64,000 nt of DNA, taken from positions 155,837 through 219,836 of the forward strand of contig JAUHVR010000006.1 in assembly GCA_030424865.1 (NCBI GenBank), given 5' to 3'. Position numbers and translations under genes: made by a program. This document shows, piece by piece, positions 9,320 to 17,964 of the stretch. The notes below the pieces were generated by a model, which was not told the DNA's origin, made no database searches, and saw only the letters and a list, made by a program, of their open reading frames with translations. The stretch's first letter is position 1. Each line of letters starts with the position of its first letter. The DNA comes from Alphaproteobacteria bacterium. GTDB taxonomy: Bacteria > Pseudomonadota > Alphaproteobacteria > Rhodobacterales > Rhodobacteraceae.

Positions 9320-9334
9320 CTAACCGATTGTTAA
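9320..9334. promoter_or_regulatory. Candidate CtrA binding site between fliL and fliF
   Basis: The sequence CTAA-N7-TTAA (halves at 9320-9323 and 9331-9334) matches the CtrA consensus TTAA-N7-TTAA with one mismatch. CtrA controls flagellar genes in many Rhodobacteraceae. The site lies 48 bp before the fliL start and about 50 bp before the fliF start, so one site could serve both divergent promoters. Confidence 0.5.
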
Positions 9335-9393
9335 AACAAAAGCTTCAATGATGCCCTCGACCCGAACAGAACGTTTGAGTGTCGGAGGTGGTT

Positions 9394-11013
9394 TTGAAGC
9401 AGGTCTTTCAAGTCTGGTCCGCATTGGACCTTCGGCGGCGCGTGATCGTCATTGTGGCGACGCTTTCCGTCTTTGCGGCGGTCCTTGGGCTGTCTCGCAT
9501 GGCGACGGCGCCGTCATTCTCATTGCTCTACGCAGGTCTCGAACCCGGGGCGGCCGGTGATGTCGTGCGTGCGCTGGAAAGTCGCGCGGTTCAGTATGAG
9601 GTGCGTGGCGGGGCGATCTATGTCGAAGGCGCGCACCGTGATGAACTGCGGATGACACTCGCCAGTGAGGGGCTGCCTGCAAACGGAGTGCAGGGATACG
9701 AGTTGCTCGATTCGCTGAGTGGCTTTGGCACCACGTCACAGATGTTTGACGCGGCCTATTGGCGTGCGAAAGAGGGGGAACTTGCCCGGACCATTGTGTC
9801 CAGTCCACATATCTCTGCCGCTCGGGTCCACATCGCGAATGGGGCTCAAGGGCCTTTCCAGCCTTCGGTCAATCCAACCGCGTCGGTCGCGATCACCGCT
9901 GGCGGATCGACGCTTTCGCCTGAAAGGGCCAAAGCGCTCAAGCATCTGGTGGCGGCGGCGGTCCCGGGGCTGGAACCCCAGTCCGTCACGATTGTCGACG
10001 CCAGCGGTCAACTGATTTCAGGCGAGGACCAGGCCATTGTCGGCCCTTTGGCCGACGACCGCTCGAACGGGTTGCGCGATCGGGTTCAGCGATTGGTCGA
10101 AGCCCGTGTCGGTCGCGGAAACGCCGTGGTCGAAGTCAGCGTCGAAACCGTTACGCAAAGCGAAGTGATCCGCGAACGCTTGTTTGATCCCGAAGGGCGG
10201 GTCGCCATCAGCACGGACACCGAAGAACGGTCGAACCGGGATCAGGGCGGCGAATCGCGAGCCGTGACAGTGGCTTCGAACCTGCCCGATGGAGAGACCG
10301 GCAGCAAGGATGGCTCCTCCAGTCAAGGCAGCGAAACGCGGGAGCGCGTGAACTATGAAGTCTCTGAAACCACGCGGGAAATTTCGCGTGCGCCGGGGGA
10401 CATCAAACGCATTTCCGTCGCCGTTCTGGTGAATGGGCAAACCACCGGTGACAACGCCGTGCAAGACAGCGAGCTCGAAGCGCTGCACGACCTTGTCGCC
10501 TCGGCGGTCGGGTTCGACGCGGCGCGCGGCGATGCGATCACGATCCGCGCCATGCCGTTCGAGGCCGTGGACCCAAGCGGAACGGCTGCAACGCCGACGC
10601 CCTGGCTTGCCACTCTTTTTGACTGGCAGTCACTGGCGCAGATGGCGGTGCTGGGGCTCGTCGCCCTTGGACTTGGCATTTTCGTCGTTCGCCCGCTTCT
10701 GTCGTCGGAACCGACCGGCGGCCTTTCGGCCTTGCCCGCACCAGCCAACGGGTCGGAAGAGATCGCCTTGCCTGTCGGCGCAGCTGATGTCGTGGATACG
10801 GGCGACGCCTTGACCGGAGAGATCGACGATCTGGGCGGATTGCCCGATCTGCCGATGATGTCCGCCTCTTCGGATTCCCTGATGGCGGCCATGGACGGAG
10901 AAGAGCCGCAACTCGATCCAGTCGAGCGTCTCAAATCCCTGATTGCCGAGCGCCGCGGCGAAACCGTCGAGATCTTGCGCTCTTGGCTGGATGACAAAGA
11001 GGATGTGAAATGA
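9394..11013 (+). CDS. fliF: Flagellar MS-ring protein FliF
   Basis: Builds the MS ring, the membrane base of the flagellum. The product shows an N-terminal membrane helix (about residues 19-36), the two ring-building domains, a disordered linker, and a second helix near residue 415 followed by a cytoplasmic C-tail ending SWLDDKEDVK for the rotor. GTG codons at 9379 and 9388 are also open in frame. The TTG at 9394 (539 aa) is preferred because GGAGG at 9384-9388 lies just upstream and the protein then begins MKQVFQVWSALD, as FliF proteins usually do. The stop overlaps the next gene by 4 nt. Confidence 0.93.
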   Translation: MKQVFQVWSALDLRRRVIVIVATLSVFAAVLGLSRMATAPSFSLLYAGLEPGAAGDVVRALESRAVQYEVRGGAIYVEGAHRDELRMTLASEGLPANGVQGYELLDSLSGFGTTSQMFDAAYWRAKEGELARTIVSSPHISAARVHIANGAQGPFQPSVNPTASVAITAGGSTLSPERAKALKHLVAAAVPGLEPQSVTIVDASGQLISGEDQAIVGPLADDRSNGLRDRVQRLVEARVGRGNAVVEVSVETVTQSEVIRERLFDPEGRVAISTDTEERSNRDQGGESRAVTVASNLPDGETGSKDGSSSQGSETRERVNYEVSETTREISRAPGDIKRISVAVLVNGQTTGDNAVQDSELEALHDLVASAVGFDAARGDAITIRAMPFEAVDPSGTAATPTPWLATLFDWQSLAQMAVLGLVALGLGIFVVRPLLSSEPTGGLSALPAPANGSEEIALPVGAADVVDTGDALTGEIDDLGGLPDLPMMSASSDSLMAAMDGEEPQLDPVERLKSLIAERRGETVEILRSWLDDKEDVK

Positions 11014-11612
11014 CCGCGCTGATCGATGTTCTACCGGATTTTGCGGCGCTTCCGACCGGCGGGGGCAACGCCCCGGCGCTTTCCGACAATGACCTGGAAG
11101 CCGAGCGACTGGCGTCGTTCGAAAACGGATACAAGGCCGGTTGGGACGATGCGGCAAAGGCCCATTCTGACGAACAACAGCGGATCGGCAGCACCTTGGC
11201 CCAGAACCTGATGGACCTGGAGTTCACGCGCGCCGAGATCCAGGCCCAGACGATGAAGGCCCTGGTTCCCGTGTTGCGCCAGATGACTGAAGTGCTCTTG
11301 CCCGAGTTGGCCCAGGGCGCGCTGACGGGGCATATCGTGCAAGAACTGGAAAAAGTCGCGCGGGACACGATCAATATGGGGGTCGAAATCCGGGTGGCCC
11401 CGGACGCGTTGGAGCCAACGCGCGCCGTCGTTCCCGGCGATCTGCAACATGCCGTCGCGGTTGTTGCAGACCCCACGCTGAGCGAGGGGCAGGCGGACAT
11501 CGGGTTCGCTGAAACCGAATTGCAAATCGACCTGCAGGCCACGCTGCAGGACGTGCGGTCCTTGATTGCCGGGTTTGAACATGAAGCTTTGAAGGAGGTC
11601 GCTGATGGATGA
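11010..11612 (+). CDS. fliH: FliH-like flagellar export regulator
   Basis: 200-aa soluble protein with a central coiled coil (about residues 25-90) and a C-terminal alpha/beta domain, the layout of FliH. FliH holds the export ATPase FliI and links it to FliN. Sequence conservation in FliH is low, so the call leans on length, composition and position: it overlaps fliF by 4 nt and fliN by 8 nt. No fliI is present in the window. Confidence 0.75.
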   Translation: MTALIDVLPDFAALPTGGGNAPALSDNDLEAERLASFENGYKAGWDDAAKAHSDEQQRIGSTLAQNLMDLEFTRAEIQAQTMKALVPVLRQMTEVLLPELAQGALTGHIVQELEKVARDTINMGVEIRVAPDALEPTRAVVPGDLQHAVAVVADPTLSEGQADIGFAETELQIDLQATLQDVRSLIAGFEHEALKEVADG

Positions 11613-11898
11613 CGCTGTACAGGTCGAGGCCGGATTGGATCCGGGCAACCCGCTGACCTCGGTCCCGATCGAAATCCTGGTGTCCGTGGGCCGCGCCCGC
11701 CCGCTGGTCAAGGATCTGCTACGACTGGAACGGGATTCCGTTCTCACTTTGGACAAGCGGCTGGAGGATCCGGTAGAGCTTTATGTTGGCGACCGGCTGA
11801 TCGGCATCGGCACGTTGGAAGTGGTCGAGGATGACGACCAGCAAACGCTGGCGGTGCGCCTGACCGAGGTCGTGGCCCTGCAAACGCCCTCTCCCTGA
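11605..11898 (+). CDS. fliN: Flagellar motor switch protein FliN
   Basis: C-ring component that binds FliM and FliH. The 97-aa product is a single SpoA/SPOA-type domain with the recognisable pattern VPIEILVSVGRARPLVKDLL followed by LYVGDRLIGIGTLEVVEDD. It lacks the long N-terminal extension of enteric FliN, which is normal in this group. It overlaps fliH by 8 nt, and its stop shares a base with the fliP start. Confidence 0.95.
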   Translation: MDDAVQVEAGLDPGNPLTSVPIEILVSVGRARPLVKDLLRLERDSVLTLDKRLEDPVELYVGDRLIGIGTLEVVEDDDQQTLAVRLTEVVALQTPSP

Positions 11899-12629
11899 TG
11901 CGCTGGTTCCCTGCGGGGCTTTGGGCCGCACTGCTTTGGCTGTTGCCGGTCGGGGCCCAGGCTCAGGGCCTTTCGATTTCGCTGGGCGAAGGCGGGTCGA
12001 TCACGGCAACCAGCCTGCAACTGATCGCGCTGATCACGGTGCTGAGTCTTGCACCCGGCCTTGCGATCATGATCACCTGCTTTCCTTTCGTGGTGACTGT
12101 TCTGGCCATCCTGCGCCAGGCGATCGGCCTTCAGCAATCTCCGCCCAACATGCTGTTGATCACGCTTGCTCTGTTCCTGACCTATTTCGTGATGGAGCCA
12201 GTGTTCACCGAGGCCTGGGCGCTGGGCATCGAGCCGATGTTGACCGAAGAACTGGATCTCGCCGCGGGCCTCGATAGGGCACTGGGCCCCTTTCGCGTGT
12301 TCATGTCGGCACGGATCGATCCCGACACCTTTGTCGCCATGGCAGAGCTGCGGCCCGATCTGTCAGACACCACGCCGACTGCCGAGACGCCGCTGTCCGT
12401 TCTGGTTCCCAGCTTCCTGCTGTCGGAAATCGCACGGGCGTTTCAGGTCGGGTTCCTGATCTTCCTGCCCTTTCTGGTCATCGACCTGGTGGTTGCGGCC
12501 GTGCTGATGTCGATGGGCATGATGATGGTGCCGCCGGCGATCGTATCACTGCCGTTCAAATTGGCATTCTTCGTCGTGGCGGACGGCTGGTCGCTGGTCG
12601 CGGCCAGCCTTGTTCGGGGCTATTCCTGA
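11898..12629 (+). CDS. fliP: Flagellar export protein FliP
   Basis: Core subunit of the export channel. The 243-aa length is typical. A cleavable signal peptide (residues 1-23, ending AQAQ) is followed by four membrane helices, with family segments ITCFPFVVTVLAILRQA and the C-terminal run beginning VIDLVVAAVLMSMGMMM. It is the last gene of the rightward block and stops 4 bp before the convergent Trm112 gene. Confidence 0.97.
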   Translation: MRWFPAGLWAALLWLLPVGAQAQGLSISLGEGGSITATSLQLIALITVLSLAPGLAIMITCFPFVVTVLAILRQAIGLQQSPPNMLLITLALFLTYFVMEPVFTEAWALGIEPMLTEELDLAAGLDRALGPFRVFMSARIDPDTFVAMAELRPDLSDTTPTAETPLSVLVPSFLLSEIARAFQVGFLIFLPFLVIDLVVAAVLMSMGMMMVPPAIVSLPFKLAFFVVADGWSLVAASLVRGYS

Positions 12630-12633
12630 AGCG

Positions 12634-12816
12634 TCAGTCCAGCGCACGGGCCTCGTCAACCAGCATGATCGGAATGCCATCGCGAATCGGAAAGGCCAGA
12701 TTAGCGCGTGGGCTGACCAATTCCTGAGTGTCGAGGTTGTACTCCAGCGAGCCCTGCGTTTGCGGGCATATCAAGGCCTCGAGCATGCGGCGGTCAAATC
12801 CGAGCGGTTGGCTCAT
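12634..12816 (-). CDS. Trm112 family protein
   Basis: 60-aa protein matching the bacterial Trm112/YcaR family: [18 protein letters not shown] near the N-terminus and [18 protein letters not shown] at the end. The eukaryotic homologue activates methyltransferases; the bacterial role is not settled. Its start overlaps the stop of the Lon-domain gene by 4 nt, as in many Rhodobacteraceae. Confidence 0.9.
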   Translation of the reverse strand: MSQPLGFDRRMLEALICPQTQGSLEYNLDTQELVSPRANLAFPIRDGIPIMLVDEARALD

Positions 12817-13457
12817 TGCATCAGGTCCTCATCCGTTCCACCCAAAAGGGCGTATTCGATCAATGTCACCAGCGTCTCGCGCCGGGTTGTCAGGGAAGGC
12901 GCCTCGAGCAGGGCCTGCTTTTCCTCGGGGTCGAATTCAAGAAGCATCGACAGAGAGTTGATCAGCAACTCGTCGTCCGCCTCTTTCAGGGTCTGCCAAT
13001 CGGCCGACAGCTCGCGGGCCTCGAAATACCGTCCCAGCAGCTCCAGGAACGGGCCCCGGCAGAATGCCTCGTCCGTTTCGCTGCCCTTCAGGTCGGCCTC
13101 GAACCCGTCCCAGCTGACTTCACACTGACGATAGGGCGTGAAGCCGGTGATCTCTTGCCGGATGCGAAACCGAGAGATGCCACTGAGGGTGATCATGTAG
13201 CGCCCGTCTTCGGTTTCCGAAAACTGGGTCACGCGCCCTGCGCAGCCGATGCGGTGCAGTCCGGGCCCGTCAAGGCCCGGCGGGCCGCCGGGCTGCACCA
13301 TGCCGATCAGACGGTGATCCGTTTTCAACACATCGTCCAACATCGCCAGATAGCGTGGTTCAAAGATATGCAGCGGCAAACGCGCGCGCGGCAGCAACAA
13401 AGCCCCCGGCAGCGGAAAAACCGCAACCTTGTTCGGCAGATCGGGAATTCGGGTCAT
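12813..13457 (-). CDS. Lon N-terminal (PUA-like) domain protein
   Basis: 214-aa protein consisting of the Lon substrate-binding N domain only. [21 protein letters not shown] near the start is the family hallmark. There is no ATPase or protease domain, so it is not the Lon protease. It may bind misfolded proteins or act in quality control, which fits the adjacent CnoX-like thioredoxin. It is co-directional with that gene (26-bp gap) and overlaps the Trm112 gene. Confidence 0.9.
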   Translation of the reverse strand: MTRIPDLPNKVAVFPLPGALLLPRARLPLHIFEPRYLAMLDDVLKTDHRLIGMVQPGGPPGLDGPGLHRIGCAGRVTQFSETEDGRYMITLSGISRFRIRQEITGFTPYRQCEVSWDGFEADLKGSETDEAFCRGPFLELLGRYFEARELSADWQTLKEADDELLINSLSMLLEFDPEEKQALLEAPSLTTRRETLVTLIEYALLGGTDEDLMQ

Positions 13458-13483
13458 GCCTCTAACCTAGACCTTGTCCGGTC

Positions 13484-14413
13484 TCAGGCAAATATCAGCG
13501 AGCTCAACTTTCGGCGGCCGTTCAGAACAACCGGATCGTTGGGCTTGAGCGCCTCGAAGATGGTGAAGAGCTGTGCCTTGGCGGCGCCGTCGTTCCATTC
13601 GCGGTCACGGCGGAAAAGCTCCAGCAGCTCGGTCACGGCGGCTTCGGCGTCGCCACCGGCATAGAGCGCCTGGGCCAGGTCAAAGCGGGCCTGCAGGTTG
13701 GCCGGATCCGCCTCGACCGCGCTGCGCAGCTCGGCCACCGGACCGGCGTCGGCGGCCTGCCGTGCCAGTTCCAGCTGGGCGCTGGCGGCCTCCAGTTCGG
13801 GGCTGTCCGAGATTTCCGCCGGGGCACCGTTCAGGATCGCTTCGGCCTGATCCAGATCGTCCATCGCGATGTGAGACCGCACCAGACCGCCATAAGCGGC
13901 GGCGTTGGCCGGATCTTCGCCCAGAACTGCGGCAAAGGTCTGGGCGGCATCAACCGCGGCGCCGACTTCGAGCATCTCTTCGGCAGCGGCGACAGCGTCG
14001 TCGAGCCCGCCACTGGCGTCCCCGCCCGAAGCGGCAACGATGCGGTCGATAAAGGCCTTGATCTCGGACGGGGGCACCGCGCCCTGGAACATGTCGACCG
14101 GGCGGCCCTGGTAAAAGGCGACAACAGTCGGGATCGATTGCAGGGGCAGACCCTGCTGGGCAAGCGCCTGCGCCAGCATCTGGTTCTCGTCAACGTTGAC
14201 CTTGGCCATGCGCACCGCACCGCGGGCGGCCGTCACGGCCTCTTCCAGTTGCGGGCCCAGCGTCTTGCAAGGGCCACACCAGGGTGCCCAGAAATCTACG
14301 ATCACCGGGACCGTCTGGCTGGCCTCGACCACCTCGGCCATGAAGTTTGCCTCGGATACGTCCTTGATCAGGTCTGCTGCCGGGGTTGCCGCCGCGCCGC
14401 CAAGTTCCAACAT
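13484..14413 (-). CDS. Thioredoxin-TPR protein (CnoX/YbbN family co-chaperone)
   Basis: 309-aa cytosolic protein. The N-terminal thioredoxin domain (about residues 20-125) contains the WCGPC active site with Cys46 and Cys49; the C-terminal half is TPR-like helical repeats. This is the CnoX (YbbN) architecture, in which the protein protects oxidised substrates and hands them to GroEL or DnaK. It is first in the thioredoxin / Lon-N / Trm112 group and divergent from the DUF6653 gene. Confidence 0.92.
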   Translation of the reverse strand: MLELGGAAATPAADLIKDVSEANFMAEVVEASQTVPVIVDFWAPWCGPCKTLGPQLEEAVTAARGAVRMAKVNVDENQMLAQALAQQGLPLQSIPTVVAFYQGRPVDMFQGAVPPSEIKAFIDRIVAASGGDASGGLDDAVAAAEEMLEVGAAVDAAQTFAAVLGEDPANAAAYGGLVRSHIAMDDLDQAEAILNGAPAEISDSPELEAASAQLELARQAADAGPVAELRSAVEADPANLQARFDLAQALYAGGDAEAAVTELLELFRRDREWNDGAAKAQLFTIFEALKPNDPVVLNGRRKLSSLIFA

Positions 14414-14510
14414 GTGCTTTTATCCCAAAATGCCGTTTGGCCTTATATGGACCCATGGGTTGCCTGTGCCAACCCTTGCAGGGCGCGTGATTGGCCCCCA
14501 CTTTGCCTGT

Positions 14511-15017
14511 ATGGATGTTTTTGCCGCCTCGGAACGCGTCATGGGCATGGACGAGGCCACCTGGACCCGTCATGCCAACCCGCTGAGCGTCTATTCACGC
14601 TTCAGCATCCTGCCGCTTTTCTGCCTTGCGATCTGGAGTCGCGAGTGGCTGGGGATCTGGGCGTTGGTGCCTGTGGCGCTGGTCGTCTTCTGGACCTGGG
14701 TCAACCCAAGGCTCTTTGCCGCGCCCGCAAGAACCGACACCTGGGCGGGCAGGGGCGTCTTTGGCGAACGGGTGTTCCTGAACCGCGGGCAGGTGCCGAT
14801 CCCCGAGCATCACCTGCGTTGGGGCTATGGCCTGTCGATTGCGGCGGGGCTGGGCGTGCTGCCGCTGATCTGGGGGCTCTGGGCGCTCAGCCTGCCCTGG
14901 GTGATCACCGGGCTGGCGCTGTCGATGGGCGCCAAGATGTGGTTCGTCGACCGGATGACGTTTCTGTATGACGAGATGAAAGAGGCGCATCCGGACTACG
15001 CGTCCTGGATGCGCTGA
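14511..15017 (+). CDS. DUF6653 family membrane protein
   Basis: 168-aa protein with about four hydrophobic helices (around residues 30-60 and 105-140) and a polar C-terminus ending DEMKEAHPDYASWMR. The family has no known function. Open frame continues upstream to 14196 inside the divergent thioredoxin gene. The ATG at 14511 is chosen because it begins MDVFAASERVMGMDEATW, the usual family N-terminus. Confidence 0.8.
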   Translation: MDVFAASERVMGMDEATWTRHANPLSVYSRFSILPLFCLAIWSREWLGIWALVPVALVVFWTWVNPRLFAAPARTDTWAGRGVFGERVFLNRGQVPIPEHHLRWGYGLSIAAGLGVLPLIWGLWALSLPWVITGLALSMGAKMWFVDRMTFLYDEMKEAHPDYASWMR

Positions 15018-15021
15018 CCCT

Positions 15022-15810
15022 TTACAGATCGAAAGTGGCAAAAACCGGCGCGTGGTCGCTGGGTTTTTCCCACCCACGCGCGTCGCGCAGGATGCGGCTG
15101 GAATGCGCGGCACCTGCGATGTCGGGTGTGGCCCAGACATGGTCCAGTCGGCGGCCCTTGTCCGCGGCGTCCCAATCGCGGGCGCGGTAGCTCCACCAGC
15201 TGTACAGCAACCCCTCGGGGATGTCGGCGCGGGTCACGTCGACCCATTTCCCTGCATCCATCACCTGGGCCATATGCTCGACCTCGATAGGGGTGTGGCT
15301 GACCACCTTGAGCATCTTCTTGTGGTCCCAGACATCGTCTTCGCGCGGAGCGATGTTCAGATCGCCGACCAGAATCGCCTTCTCGGGCGTTTCCGCGTGA
15401 AACCAGTCGCGCATGTCGGTCAGGTAGTCGAGCTTTTGTCCAAACTTCACGTTCTTTTCGCGGTCCGGCGCGTCACCACCTGCGGGGACATAGAAGTTGT
15501 GGATCGTCACGCCGTTTTCCAGCCGCCCCGCCACATGGCGGGCATGGCCCAGACCGGCGAAATCCTTGTCGCCCGCATCCTCGATCGGCAGCTTCGACAG
15601 GATCGCCACGCCGTTGTAGCCCTTTTCGCCGCGCGCGACCATGTGGCGATAGCCGAGGGCCTCGAAGACTTCGACCGGGATCTTGGGCACCGGCGACTTG
15701 CATTCCTGCAAACACAGCACGTCGGGGGCCTCTTCGGTCAAAAGCTTCGACACCAGATTGGCGCGCAGACGGACCGAGTTGATGTTCCAGGTGGCAAGGG
15801 TGAAGGACAT
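15022..15810 (-). CDS. xthA: Exodeoxyribonuclease III
   Basis: AP endonuclease/3'-5' exonuclease of base-excision repair. The 262-aa product starts MSFTLATWNINSVRLR and shows the family active-site motifs LQECK (metal-binding Glu), GDLNIAP (Asp/Asn) and SDHAPV (catalytic Asp-His). The ATG at 15810 is used; an upstream frame to 15867 would add 19 residues without family similarity. It is convergent with the DUF6653 gene and lies downstream of the candidate sRNA. Confidence 0.95.
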   Translation of the reverse strand: MSFTLATWNINSVRLRANLVSKLLTEEAPDVLCLQECKSPVPKIPVEVFEALGYRHMVARGEKGYNGVAILSKLPIEDAGDKDFAGLGHARHVAGRLENGVTIHNFYVPAGGDAPDREKNVKFGQKLDYLTDMRDWFHAETPEKAILVGDLNIAPREDDVWDHKKMLKVVSHTPIEVEHMAQVMDAGKWVDVTRADIPEGLLYSWWSYRARDWDAADKGRRLDHVWATPDIAGAAHSSRILRDARGWEKPSDHAPVFATFDL

Positions 15811-15894
15811 GCGAGGCTCCGATTTCGTGTGCCGCGCAAAACTGCCGGGAACGCAGGCCACGTGCAACCCGAAGTCTGTGCAAAAGACCCGCGC

Positions 15895-15923
15895 AAAAAA
15901 AGACCCGGGTCGATGCCCGGGTC
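15895..15923 (-). terminator. Rho-independent terminator
   Basis: Perfect 8-bp stem GACCCGGG/CCCGGGTC (15902-15909 with 15916-15923) around a 6-nt loop. It is followed on the minus strand by seven T residues (15901 to 15895). It would end the candidate sRNA and any read-through from the response regulator gene. Confidence 0.85.
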
Positions 15924-15972
15924 AGTCCAACAGGGAGGTGCATGTGATGACCCGCACATGCGACGGGGTGCT
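15895..15972 (-). ncRNA. Candidate FNR/DNR-activated small RNA (about 78 nt)
   Basis: Predicted from sequence only. Reading leftward: an FNR/DNR-type box at 16006-16019 is followed by a -10-like TTTAAG at 15979-15984, giving a start near 15971-15972 with the box centred about 41 bp upstream, the class II activator position. The transcript would hold a 7-bp hairpin (15940-15946 with 15955-15961), a single-stranded stretch containing CCUCCC (15933-15938), and an 8-bp GC-rich terminator hairpin followed by seven Us. CCUCCC-type anti-Shine-Dalgarno motifs are used by several alphaproteobacterial sRNAs. The alternative is that this is only the 3' UTR of the upstream regulator gene. Confidence 0.5.
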
Positions 15973-16005
15973 TACGAACTTAAAAGGTGCCTGCCGAATA
16001 CGACT

Positions 16006-16019
16006 TTGATTCATGTCAA
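16006..16019 (-). promoter_or_regulatory. FNR/DNR-type binding site
   Basis: TTGAC-N4-ATCAA read on the minus strand (TTGAT-N4-GTCAA on plus) is an exact fit to the FNR/DNR family consensus. It is embedded in a longer inverted repeat: GACTTTGA/TCAAAGTC at 16002-16023, flanked by CCTGCC/GGCAGG at 15990-16030. It begins 18 nt after the response regulator stop and is placed to activate leftward transcription into the candidate sRNA. Confidence 0.6.
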
Positions 16020-16036
16020 AGTCTGGCAGGAAATCT

Positions 16037-16723
16037 CTACGACACCAAACGATACCCGCCGGATTCGGTCACAAGAAGGCGCGCATTGGACGGATCTGGT
16101 TCAATTTTTTGCCGAAGACGGTAAATATGCGTCTCCAACGTGTGGGTTGTGACCCCGGCGTTATAGCCCCAGACCTCGTGCAGCAGCACGTCGCGGGCCA
16201 CCACGCCATCGTTCGAGCGGTAGAGAAACTTGAGGATGTTCGTCTCTTTCTCGGTCAGGCGGATTTTGCGATCATCCTCGGTGCTCAGCAGCTTCATCGA
16301 GGGTTTGAAAGTGTACGGCCCAAGCGTGAACACGGCGTCTTCGGACTGTTCATGCTGGCGCAACTGGGCGCGGATACGGGCCAGAAGGACCGGGAACTTG
16401 AAGGGCTTGGTGACATAGTCATTGGCACCTGCGTCCAGGCCCAGGATGGTGTCGGCATCGGTGTCATGGCCGGTCAGCATCAGGATCGGAGATTTCACAC
16501 CCTGCTTGCGCATGATCCGGCACAGCTCGCGTCCGTCGGTATCGGGCAGGCCGACGTCCAGGATGATCAGGTCATAGTTCTGTTCCTTGACCCGCGACAT
16601 GGCCCCGGCGCCGTTGTCGGCCTCGAACACCTCGAAGTCCTCGGTCATGATCAGCTGCTCGGCAAGCGCCTCGCGCAGGTCGTCGTCGTCATCCACCAGA
16701 AGGATATTTTTGAGCTGGGCCAT
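16037..16723 (-). CDS. OmpR/PhoB-family response regulator
   Basis: 228-aa two-component regulator. The receiver domain (about residues 5-120) has the acidic pocket at residues 11-15, phospho-acceptor Asp56 in LIILDVGLPD and the KPFKFP lysine. The C-terminal winged-helix DNA-binding domain ends HTLETHIYRLRQKIEPDPS followed by TESGGYRLVS. The ATG at 16723 has AAGGAG eight bases upstream and is preferred over an upstream frame to 16798. No sensor kinase is adjacent, so the stimulus is unknown. It is divergent from ribA. Confidence 0.92.
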   Translation of the reverse strand: MAQLKNILLVDDDDDLREALAEQLIMTEDFEVFEADNGAGAMSRVKEQNYDLIILDVGLPDTDGRELCRIMRKQGVKSPILMLTGHDTDADTILGLDAGANDYVTKPFKFPVLLARIRAQLRQHEQSEDAVFTLGPYTFKPSMKLLSTEDDRKIRLTEKETNILKFLYRSNDGVVARDVLLHEVWGYNAGVTTHTLETHIYRLRQKIEPDPSNARLLVTESGGYRLVS

Positions 16724-16875
16724 TCGGTCATCTCCTTGCGTTTCAGCCCAAGATGTGGGCACTGTCCCAATCCTCAAGATTTGCTGCAATACATTCACGG
16801 GCTCGTGTTCGGACGTGGCAATTGTTACGAAAAAACCGCAGAATGTTGCAGACTTCCGTTGGACAGACCCGGGCT

Positions 16876-17964
16876 ATGATCTTTTCTCCTGACCTTGTGG
16901 AAATCCTGGCGCGGGTGCGATCCGACCTGCGGATGGGCGTTCCCGCGGTGCTGACGGGTGCGCAAGATGCGCTGATCCTGGCGGTTGAAACACTGGACGA
17001 TCGCCGTCTGAAACCGCTGCTTGAGATGAACGCCGCCACGGATCTGGTGGTCACCGGCCGCCGGGCCGAGACCCTGAAAGCGCGCGCCTATGACGGCGAC
17101 GTGGCCCGGATCGTTCTGCCCAAGGACGCACGGCTGGACTGGATCCAGGGGATTGCTGACCCGGCAGATGACCTGATGAAGCCGATGAAGGGCCCCCTGG
17201 AAACCCGCCGGGACGGAGACGCGCGCCTGCACCGCATCGCCATCGCCATCGCCAAATCCGCGCGGCTTTTACCTGCCGTCATCGTTGCACCCCTTTGGGA
17301 CGGGGTCGCGTTTGCACAGGCCAACAACCTGACCGCCATCGTCGCGGATGACGTCGAGCCGCAGCTGGGCGCACTCAGCCCGATGGCGCGTGTCGTTGCC
17401 GCCCGCGTGCCGCTGCGCGCCGCAGAACACGCGCGTGTGCATGTCTTTCGTCCGCAGGACGGCGGGGAAGAGCACTACGCCATCGAGGTCGGCCGCCCCG
17501 ATCCCGAAGCGCCGGTTCTGGCGCGTCTGCACTCGGCCTGTTTCACCGGGGACATTCTGGGCAGCATGAAATGTGATTGCGGGCCCCAGCTGAACGCGGC
17601 GCTAAACCAGATGGGCACCGAGGGGTCCGGTATCCTGCTTTACCTGAACCAAGAGGGGCGCGGTATTGGTCTGGCAAACAAGATGCGCGCCTATTCGTTG
17701 CAGGATCAGGGCTTTGACACGGTCGAGGCCAACCACCGCCTGGGGTTCGAGGATGATGAGCGGGATTTTCGCATCGGGTCCGAGATCCTGCGCCGCATGG
17801 GGATCGGCCAGGTGCGGCTGATGACCAACAACCCCAACAAGATCGCGATGATGGAGGCGTGCGGCATCGCGGTCACCGAACGGGTGCCCCTGAAAGTCGG
17901 GGAAACCCCGCACAACGCGAATTACCTGGCGACCAAGTCGCGGAAATCCGGCCACCTGTTGTGA
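16876..17964 (+). CDS. ribA: GTP cyclohydrolase II
   Basis: First step of riboflavin synthesis: GTP to diaminohydroxyphosphoribosylaminopyrimidine. The product (362 aa from the ATG at 16876) has a long alphaproteobacterial N-terminal extension of about 150 residues, then the catalytic domain with the zinc motif ACFTGDILGSMKCDCG and the GTP-binding NQEGRGIGLANKMRAY and LMTNNPNK motifs. In-frame starts at 16753 and 16843 exist but lack support. The extension lacks an evident DHBP synthase active site. The next gene starts within its stop codon region. Confidence 0.93.
   Translation: MIFSPDLVEILARVRSDLRMGVPAVLTGAQDALILAVETLDDRRLKPLLEMNAATDLVVTGRRAETLKARAYDGDVARIVLPKDARLDWIQGIADPADDLMKPMKGPLETRRDGDARLHRIAIAIAKSARLLPAVIVAPLWDGVAFAQANNLTAIVADDVEPQLGALSPMARVVAARVPLRAAEHARVHVFRPQDGGEEHYAIEVGRPDPEAPVLARLHSACFTGDILGSMKCDCGPQLNAALNQMGTEGSGILLYLNQEGRGIGLANKMRAYSLQDQGFDTVEANHRLGFEDDERDFRIGSEILRRMGIGQVRLMTNNPNKIAMMEACGIAVTERVPLKVGETPHNANYLATKSRKSGHLL

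Noticed and set aside
15947..16009. 20-codon plus-strand frame with a GGGAGG ribosome site
   Set aside because: Overlaps the candidate sRNA on the other strand. The terminator polarity, activator box and -10 all point leftward, so the peptide is kept only as an alternative.
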